A stretch of DNA of 35,858 bases from NCBI GenBank assembly GCA_029210625.1, contig JARGFU010000040.1:1-35858 (forward strand), in the 5' to 3' direction. Numbering within the stretch: position 1 is the first letter of the stretch; the number at the start of each line of letters is the position of its first letter. A program made the position numbers and the translations under genes. Source of the DNA: Deltaproteobacteria bacterium. Lineage in GTDB: Bacteria; Myxococcota; Myxococcia; SLRQ01. This document shows positions 1 through 9,000 of the stretch, one piece after another. A model generated the notes under the pieces. The model was given only the letters and a program-made list of their open reading frames with translations, was not told where the DNA came from and ran no database searches.

Positions 1-1
1 C

Positions 2-3000
2 AACGTGATCAACGCCGCCGGCACGATCATCGTCGACCGGGAGGCCCCGGTCGGCTCGATGATCATCGACGGCGGGGCCGCTTACGCGACCGGCGCGTCG
101 GTGGTGCTCACCTTCACCGCGCCGGCCGACACGGCCGACGTGCTCGTCTCCAACAGCCCCATCGCCGACTGCGGCACGGCCACCGGCTACGTCGCCTTCG
201 CGCCCTCCCGGTCGTGGACGCTCACCACCGGCGACGCCACCAAGACCGTCCACGCCTGCCTGCGCGACGCCGCGGGGAACACCTCCCCGGTCCAGGACGA
301 GATCATCCTCGACACCACCGATCCCACCGGCGGCAGCGTGGCCATCGACGGGGGCGCCGCCTACGCCACGAACACCCCGGTGACCCTGACGATCACCGCC
401 GACGCCGACGTGACCCACATGGCCGTGGGCAACGGCGCCCTCGACTGCGCCACCGCCACCTACGAGCCCTTCGCCAGCGTGCGCTCCTGGGTCCTGACCG
501 CCGGCGACGCCACCAAGACCGTCACGGTCTGCTTCCGGGACGCCGCCCGCCGGACGGGCAGCGCGTCGGACACGATCGTCCTGGACACCACCGTCCCCGC
601 CGGCTCGATCACCCTCGACGCCGGCGCGGCGGTCACCGACACCCTCACGGTGGCGGTCGACCTCGGCTACGCCAGCGACACCGCCGGCTACGCCCTGGCC
701 AACGGCGCCCTCGACTGCGGCGTCGCCACCTACACCGCCGCCACCGGCACGAGCCTCTCCACCACCTGGAGCCTCCCCTCGGGTGACGGCGTGAAGACCG
801 TGGTGGCCTGCTTCCGGGACAGCGCGGGCAACACCGCCTCCTACGCCACGACCATCACCCTCGACCAGACCGCCCCCGCCGGCTCCCTGACCATCGACGC
901 GGGCGCCACCTACGCGACGGCCCTCGGCGTGCAGCTCGGCGTCAGCGCGCCCAGCGACACCGCCTCCATGACCTTCTCGAACACGGCGATCGCCGACTGC
1001 GACGCCGCCACCGGCTGGCAGGCCTTCGCCCCGAGCCGGGCCTGGACCCTCGCCGCCGGCGACGGCACCAAGACCGTCCACGGCTGCCTGCGCGACGCGG
1101 CCGGCAACACCTTCGCCGTCCAGGACGAGATCGTCCTCGACACCACGAACCCCACCGGCGGCAGCGTCAGCATCGACGGCGGCGCCACCTACACCACCTC
1201 CACCCCGGTGACCCTCTCCATCGTGGGCGACGCCGACGTGACCTTCATGGCCGTGGGCAACGGCGCCCTCGACTGCGCCACCGCCACCTACGAGCCCTTC
1301 GCCAGCGTGCGCTCCTGGGTCCTGACCGCCGGCGACGCCACCAAGACCGTCACGGTCTGCTTCCGGGACGCCGCCCGCCGGACGGGCAGCGCGTCGGACA
1401 CGATCGTCCTGGACACCACCGTCCCCGCCGGCTCGATCACCCTCGACGCCGGCGCGGCGGTCACCGACACCCTCACGGTGGCGGTCGACCTCGGCTACGC
1501 CAGCGACACCGCCGGCTACGCCCTGGCCAACGGCGCCCTCGACTGCGGCGTCGCCACCTACACCGCCACCACCGGCACCAGCACCTCGACCACCTGGAGC
1601 CTGCCGGCCGGCGACGGCGTGAAGACCGTGGTCGTCTGCTTCGAGGACCAGGCCGGCAACGCCGCCTCCTACGCGACCACCATCACCCTCGACCAGACCG
1701 CGCCCGCCGGCGCCCTCTCCATCGACGACGGCGCGGCCTACACCGACGGCGTGGCCGTGCAGCTCGGCGTGACCGCCCCGGGCGACACGGCCCGGATGAC
1801 CTTCTCGAACACGGCGATCGCCGACTGCGACGCCGCCACCGGCTGGCAGGCCTTCGCCCCGAGCCGGGCCTGGACCCTCACCACCGGCGACGGCACCAAG
1901 ATCGTCTACGGCTGCCTCGAGGACGCCGCCGGGAACACCGCCGCGATCCTCGACCAGATCGTGCTCGACACCGCGGCGCCCGCCGGCACCGTCACCCTCC
2001 AGGGGGACCACGCCGGCTACACCCTCGCCGGCAGCGGCGCCGGCTACTCCTTCTCCACCGCGATCCAGGCCCTGCTCTCGGCGCCCACCGACACCCTGGA
2101 GGTCGCCCTGGGCGACGGTCCCACGCTCGACTGCAACACCGCCACCTATCAGGCCTACGCCGGGGTGATCCCCCGGACCCTGCCCGCCGGTGACGGCTCG
2201 AAGGACATCAGCGTCTGCTTCAAGGACGCCGCCGGGAACACGGCGAGCACCAGCGCCGCCATCAAGCTCGACACCGTGCCGCCGACGGCCGGCCTCAGCC
2301 TCGCGAGCGGCGCGTCCTACACCACCTCCCCCACCGTCTCGGTCGCGCTCACCTTCCTCGACGACACCAGCGGCTACGCCCTGGCCGAGTCGTCCCTCGA
2401 CTGCGCCGGCGCCACCTACACCCCGGTGAGCGTCGGGCTCACCTCCGCCTCGACGAGCTTCACCTTCTCCGCGGGGGACGGCACCAAGACCGTCGTCGCC
2501 TGCGTCCGCGAGGCCGCCGGGCGGGTCGCCTCCACCTCGAGCACCATCGTCCTCGACACCGTCCTGCCCACCGGCACGGTCACCATCGACGACGGCGCGA
2601 CCTACGCCACGAGCACCACGGCCTCCCTGCGCTTCGTCGTCCCGGCCGACACCCTGCGGATGTCGATCGCCAACGCCGCGACCCTCGACTGCGCGACGGC
2701 CACCTACGTGGGCTTCTCCTCCCCCTTCACCTGGTCCCTCTCCGCGGGCGACGGCCTGAAGACCGTCACGGTCTGCTTCGAGGACGCCGCCGGGAACCGG
2801 GACAGCGCCAGCGACACGATCACCCTGGACACCGCGAACCCCACCGGCTCGATGACCATCAACGCGGGCGCGACCCACACCCAGACCACCTCCGTGGTCC
2901 TCGACTTCACCGCCGCCGCCGACGTGACCGGCCTGGCGGTGCGGGAGGCCGCCACCCTCGACTGCGCCACCGCGGCCTACCAGCCCTACACCCCCTCGAT

Positions 3001-6000
3001 GGCCTTCACCCTCTCGGCCTCCGCCGGGAGCAAGAACCTGGTGGCCTGCTTCCAGGACGCCGCCGGCCGCACCGGCACCACCTCGGCGAGCATCATCCTC
3101 GACGCCTCGAGCCCCTCGGGCACCATCACCCTGGCCGGCGGCGCCGCCTACACCACCGGCACCACGGTGGCCGTGGCCCTGACCTTCCCCAACGACACCA
3201 CGGGCTACGCCCTGGGCGACGGCGTCATCGACTGTGACGCCGCCACCTACACCCCGGTCACGGTCGGCAACACCTCGGCCAGCACGACCCACTCCCTGCC
3301 GGGCGGCGACGGCACCAAGACGGTCTCGGCCTGCTTCACCGACGCGGCCACCAACACCGCCTGGAGCGCCGACACCATCATCCTCGACACGGCGCCGCCC
3401 TCCGGGACGGTCGCCATCGATCTCGGCGCCACCTACAACACCACCGGGACCTCGAGCCTCACCTTCTCGGCCCCCTCCGACACCACCGAGATGGCCGTGG
3501 TGAACGGCGCGACCATCAACTGCGGCACGGCGACCTACCAGGGCTTCGCCTCCCCCCTGGCCTGGCCCCTGCCCGGCGGTGACGGCACCAAGACCGTCAG
3601 CGTCTGCTTCAAGGACGCCGCCGGCCTCACCGCCAGCGCCCAGGACGCCATCGTGCTCGACACGACGGATCCCGCCGGCTCCCTGGCGATCCAGGGCGAC
3701 ACCAGCGGCTACACCCTGGTGGCCCCGGCCGCCGGCTACACCTTCTCGCCCAGCGTGAGCCTGGCGCTCTCCGCCCCGCCGGACACCACGAGCCTGGCCA
3801 TCGCCAACGGCGCGACCATCAACTGCGGCGCCGCCGCCTACCAGCCCTTCGCCAGCCTCGTCGCCCACACCCTCCCGGGCGCCGACGGCAGCAAGAGCGT
3901 CAGCGTCTGCTTCAAGGACGCGGCCGGCCGCACCAGCAGCACCACCGACTCCATCACCCTCGACACCGCTCCTCCGACCGGCTCGGTGAGCCTCGACGCG
4001 GGCGGCACCTACACCGCCGACCTCTCGGTCGCGGTGGGCCTCTCCTTCCTCGCCGACACCAACGGCTACGCCCTGGCCGAGAACTCGATCGACTGCGCCA
4101 GCGCCACCTACACCGCGGTCACCGTGGGGAACACCTCCGCCTCGACCTCCTTCACGATCTCGGGCGGTGACGGGATGAAGACCGTCGTCGCCTGCATCCG
4201 CGAGGCCGGCGGCCGGGCCGCCATGGCCCAGGACACCATCCTCCTCGACGCCAGCGCGCCGGCGGGAAGCCTCAGCATCGACAACGGCGCGATCTACGAC
4301 ATCGACGGCAGCGTCACCCTCACCTTCATCGCCCCGGCGGACACCGCCGACCTGGCGGTGGTCGACGGCACCGCCATCAACTGCGGCACCGCGACCTACC
4401 AGGCCTTCGTCTCCTCCCTGCCCTGGACCCTGCCGGGCGGCGACGGCACGAAGACCGTGAGCGTCTGCTACCGCGACGGGGCCGGCAACGCCGCCTCGAC
4501 CTCGGACTCGATCATCCTCGACACCTCCAGCCCGACCACGGGGACGGTGAGCATCGCCGCGGGCGCCACCTACACCACCGGCGCGGTGGTCAGCCTCGAC
4601 CTCACCGCTCCGGCGGACGTCGCCGAGGTCGCCATCGCCAACGGCAGCCTCGACTGCGGCACGGCCAGCTACGGCGCCTTCACCACGCCGCGCACCTGGG
4701 TGCTCTCCGCCGGCGACGGCGGCAAGACCGTCACCGCCTGCTTCCGGGACGCCGCCGGCCGCACCGGCTCTGCCTCGGACACCATCACCCTCGACACCCT
4801 GGCCCCGAGCGGCATCGTCACCCTGGCCGGCGGCAACACCTACGCCACCGGGACCCCGCTGGCCGTCTCGCTCTCCTTCCCCAACGACACCGCGGGCTAC
4901 GCCCTGGCCGAGGGCTCCCTCGACTGCGCCGCCGCCACCTACACCAGCGTCACCCTCGGTGACACCGCCGCCAGCACCACCTTCCCGCCCTCCATCGGCG
5001 ACGGGGTGAAGACGGTCGTCGCCTGCTTCCTGGACGCCGCGGGCAACCGCAGCTCGGCCGTGGACACGGTCACCCTCGACACCTCGCCGCCGGCGGGCGC
5101 CGTCGCCATCGACGCGGGCGCCACCTTCGCCACCTCCACCGGCGTCACCCTGAACCTGGCGGCCCCCTCCGACACCACCCTGATGGCGGTGCGGGAGACC
5201 GCCACCATCGACTGCAGCGACGGCACCCTGGTCTGGGAGGCCTTCGCCACCACCAAGGGCCTGACCCTGGGCGGCCAGGGTACCCGCACGGTCAGCGTCT
5301 GCTTCGAGGACGCCGCGGGCCTCCGGGCGAGCGCGATGGACAGCATCGTCGTCGACTCGGTGGCGCCGACCGGCTCGGTGCTCATCAACAACGGGGCCTC
5401 CCACACCCAGGCGACCTCGGTCACCCTCGACATCACCGCGGCGGCGGACGTGATCGCCCTCGCCGTGGCCGACGGCGGCTCGATCCTCTGCAGCAGCGCG
5501 ACCTACGAGCCCTTCTCGGCGGCCCGGGCCTGGACCCTGCCCGCGGGCGAGGGCAGCAAGACCGTCAGCGTCTGCCTCAAGGACGCCGCCGGGAACACCG
5601 CCTCGGTGAGCGACGCCATCACCCTCGACTCCACCGCGCCGACCACGGCGAGCCTCACGATCGACGCCGGCGCCGCCTACACCACCGCCTCGAACGCGCA
5701 GGTCACCCTCACCTTCTCCACCCCCGAGACCGTCACCGTCGCCTACGGCAACGAGTCGATCGACTGCGCCGGCGCCACCTACGGCGCCTTCGCCAGCCCG
5801 GTGAACAACCACCCCCTCCAGGACCAGGACGGCGTGCGCACGGTGGTGGCCTGCTTCAAGGACGCCGCGGGCTGGATCGTCTCCAAGAGTGACAGCATCA
5901 TCCTCGACCGCACGCCTCCGGCGGGCACGGTCGCCATCAACGGGGGCACCACCTACGCCACCTCGACCGGCGTGACCCTGAACCTCAGCGCGCCGGGCGA

Positions 6001-9000
6001 CGCCAATCAGATGGCGGTGCGCGAGACGACCAGCATCGACTGCGCCGACGGCACCCTGGTCTGGGAGGCCTTCGCCACCACCAAGGGCATCACCCTCGGC
6101 GGCCAGGGTACTCGCACCGTCAGCGTCTGCTTCAAGGACGCCGCCGGCCTGACCGCCAGCACCTCCGACGCCATCATCGTCGACTCGGTGGCCCCGACCG
6201 GCTCGGTGGCGATCGACAACGGCGCCTCGCACACCCAGACCGCCGCGGTGGTCCTCGACATCACCGCCGACGGGGACGTCACGGCCATCGCGGTGGCCGA
6301 CGGCGGCTCGCTCGTCTGCACCAGCGCGACCTACGAGCCCTTCTCCGCGGCGCGGGCCTGGACCCTGCCCGTCGGTGAGGGCAGCAAGACCGTCAGCGTC
6401 TGCCTGAAGGACGCCGCTGGCAACTCGGTTCGGGTCACCGACTCGATCACCGTCGACACGGTCCCGCCCTCGACGGCCACCCTCCAGATCGACGGCGGCG
6501 CGGCCTACACGACGCTGACCACGGCCCAGGTGACCCTCACCCTCACCACCCCCGAGACCGTGACCGTGGCCATCGGCAACGAGTCCATCGACTGCGCCAG
6601 CGCCACCTACGGCGCCTTCGCCGGCACGGTGAACAACTGGCCCCTCCAGGATCAGGACGGCGTGCGGACCGTGGTCGCCTGCTTCAAGGACGCCGCCGGC
6701 TGGATCGTCTCCAAGAGCGACGACATCATCCTCGACCGCGCCGCGCCGACCGTGGGCCTGACCATCGATGGTGGCGCCCTCTACACGACCGACGACCTGG
6801 TCGACCTGGCCATCACCGCCTCGGGCGACGTGTCCCAGATGTCGGTGAAGCTGGGCCTCCCGATCATCGACTGCGGCACGGCCTCCTACGTGCCCTTCAC
6901 CCCCTCGGTGGCCTCCTTCGACCTGGACCCGACGGACTCGAATCCGGACGGCTGGAAGTACGTCTCGGTCTGCGTCGAGGACGGCTCGGGCCAGCAGACG
7001 AAGGCCTACCGCAGCATCTACCTGGATCGTACCAACCCCACCGGCACCCTCGTGCTGGCCAACGGGGCCTCCCACACCAACGAGCGCAACGTGAGCGCGC
7101 AGATCCCCGCTTACTCCACGGATGTCACCCAGATGGCGGTGGCCGAGGGGTCCATCGACTGCGCCAGCGCGAGCTACTCGAGCTTCAACAACAACTTCCA
7201 GTTCATCCTCTCCGACAGCGACACCCTGCACACGGTGCTCGTCTGCCTGAAGGATCGCTCGGGAAGAACGGCCCAGATCTCGGACACGATCACCCTCGAT
7301 CGGAGCGCCCCCGGCGGCGCCCTCTCCATCAACGCCGGCGCCACCTGGAGCACCGTCCTCTCGGTCACCGCGACCATCACCAGCGCCGACGCCGCCTTCT
7401 ACGCCTATGCGGCCGAGACCATCGACTGCACCGCCGCGACCTACCAGGCCTTCTCGAGCCCCGAGACCCCGACCCTCGACCTGGTCGACAGCGACGGCAC
7501 CCGCAGCGTGGTGGCCTGCCTGAAGGACACGGCCGGGAACATCGCCACGGTCAGCGACACCATCAACCTCGACACGACGCCGCCGGTGATCATCAGCTTC
7601 ACGCGGGACGAGCTCTACTCCCAGGATGACAGCAACGACTTCACCCTGACGGCCTCGGACAACCTGTCCCTGAGCCAGATGCGCTACGCCCAGTACTCCA
7701 GCGGCGCCGGCGGCGTCTGGGAGGCCTTCGCCACCGACAAGACCTGGGACGTCAACGGCGCCTCCGCCAACACCTCGGGCATCTACTACACCTACGCCTG
7801 GGTCCGGGATGCCGCCGGGAACGTGAGCACCTCCCGCTACGCCTACACCTACACGGACTACCACGACCCCTCGATCACCAGCTTCACCGTGACCGACAGC
7901 GCCGGGACGACCCTGAGCGGCGGCACCGCCGACGACACGCTGGTCGTCATCAAGACCACCGTGCTCGAGCAGTACTTCGGGTGCAACTCCTACTGTCAGA
8001 TGCGCATCGGCGAGAACCCGACCCTCGCCGGGGTCGCCTGGCAGTCCTACGACTCCAACGCGAACTACATCCTCTCGGCGGCGAACGGCCCCAAGACCAT
8101 CTACGTCCAGGTGCAGGACCGCAGCGGCCGGGTGAGCACCATCGAATCCCAGACCCTGGACCTCGACACCCAGGCCCCGACCGTCGTGTCGCTCGAGGCA
8201 ACGAACCCGGTCGACATCTACACCAACAGCACCTCGGTCACGGTGGACATCACGGCCGACGACAACCTCTCGGTCGGCACCGATCTGGTCGCGGCCGTCG
8301 GCATCTACGGAACCGGGTTCACCTGCTCGAACGGCACCTACAGCTACCCCTTCCCGGGGAGCTGCACGGCCCCCCCCTGCACCCTCAGTCACACGACGAC
8401 CATCCCGCCGACCCTCGGTGGAAAGTACGTCCTCGCCTGCGTCGAAGACGCCGCCGGGAACAGGTCCGCCTCGTATCGCTACGCGTACGTCTACTACGAC
8501 AACGTCGTTCCCTCTCAGGTCACGGGCCTCTACCTCTCTCCGGGTAGCCGACAGATGACCGTCTCCTGGGCCACCGCGACCGACGCCAACTCCGGGGTGG
8601 ACCACTACCAGGTCCAGTACTCGACCAGCTCGGCCTTCGCCGGCGCGACCACCATCAACGTCGAGACCCCCACCGCCCTCATCGAGGGCCTCGACAACCT
8701 GGTCCCCTACTACGTGCACGTCCGGGCCGTGGACAAGGCGGGCAACTACGGCGCCTGGTCGGGCGACGAGTCGACCGTCCTGGGCATCGGTGTGAGCGCC
8801 GTCGGCCCCGAAGAGTACGATCGGGCCGGCGAGCGACCGACCCTCCTCTATGACGAGGGGATCCTCTGGGTCTTCGCCAAGACGCGCTACTACCCCACCA
8901 CGAACGCGGACGATCGGCAGGCCTTCCGCATCGGCCGCTGTGAGGCCGCCACGCTCGACTGCAAGAAGCCGGCGAACTGGACCTGGTTCACCGAGTACCC

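Larger units (their letters stand above)
2..8506 (+). repeat. Tandem Ig-like module array with three-module superperiod
   Basis: About 30 coding repeats of roughly 276 bp. Modules 3, 6, 9, 12, 15 and 18 all carry the GYAL variant, whose codons start at 686, 1514, 2372, 3203, 4064 and 4895, giving spacings of 828, 858, 831, 861 and 831 bp. Modules 8 and 14 share a roughly 10-residue insertion, which explains the two longer spacings. Modules 19-21 and 22-24 are again near-copies at an 828-bp offset. Cys-free or divergent modules occur only at the C-terminal end (modules 28-30). Confidence 0.85.

Noticed and set aside
2-8506. Regular repeats that could suggest a CRISPR-like or satellite array
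   Set aside because: Units are about 276 bp, stay in frame for 11 kb and diverge at silent sites; this is protein-coding.
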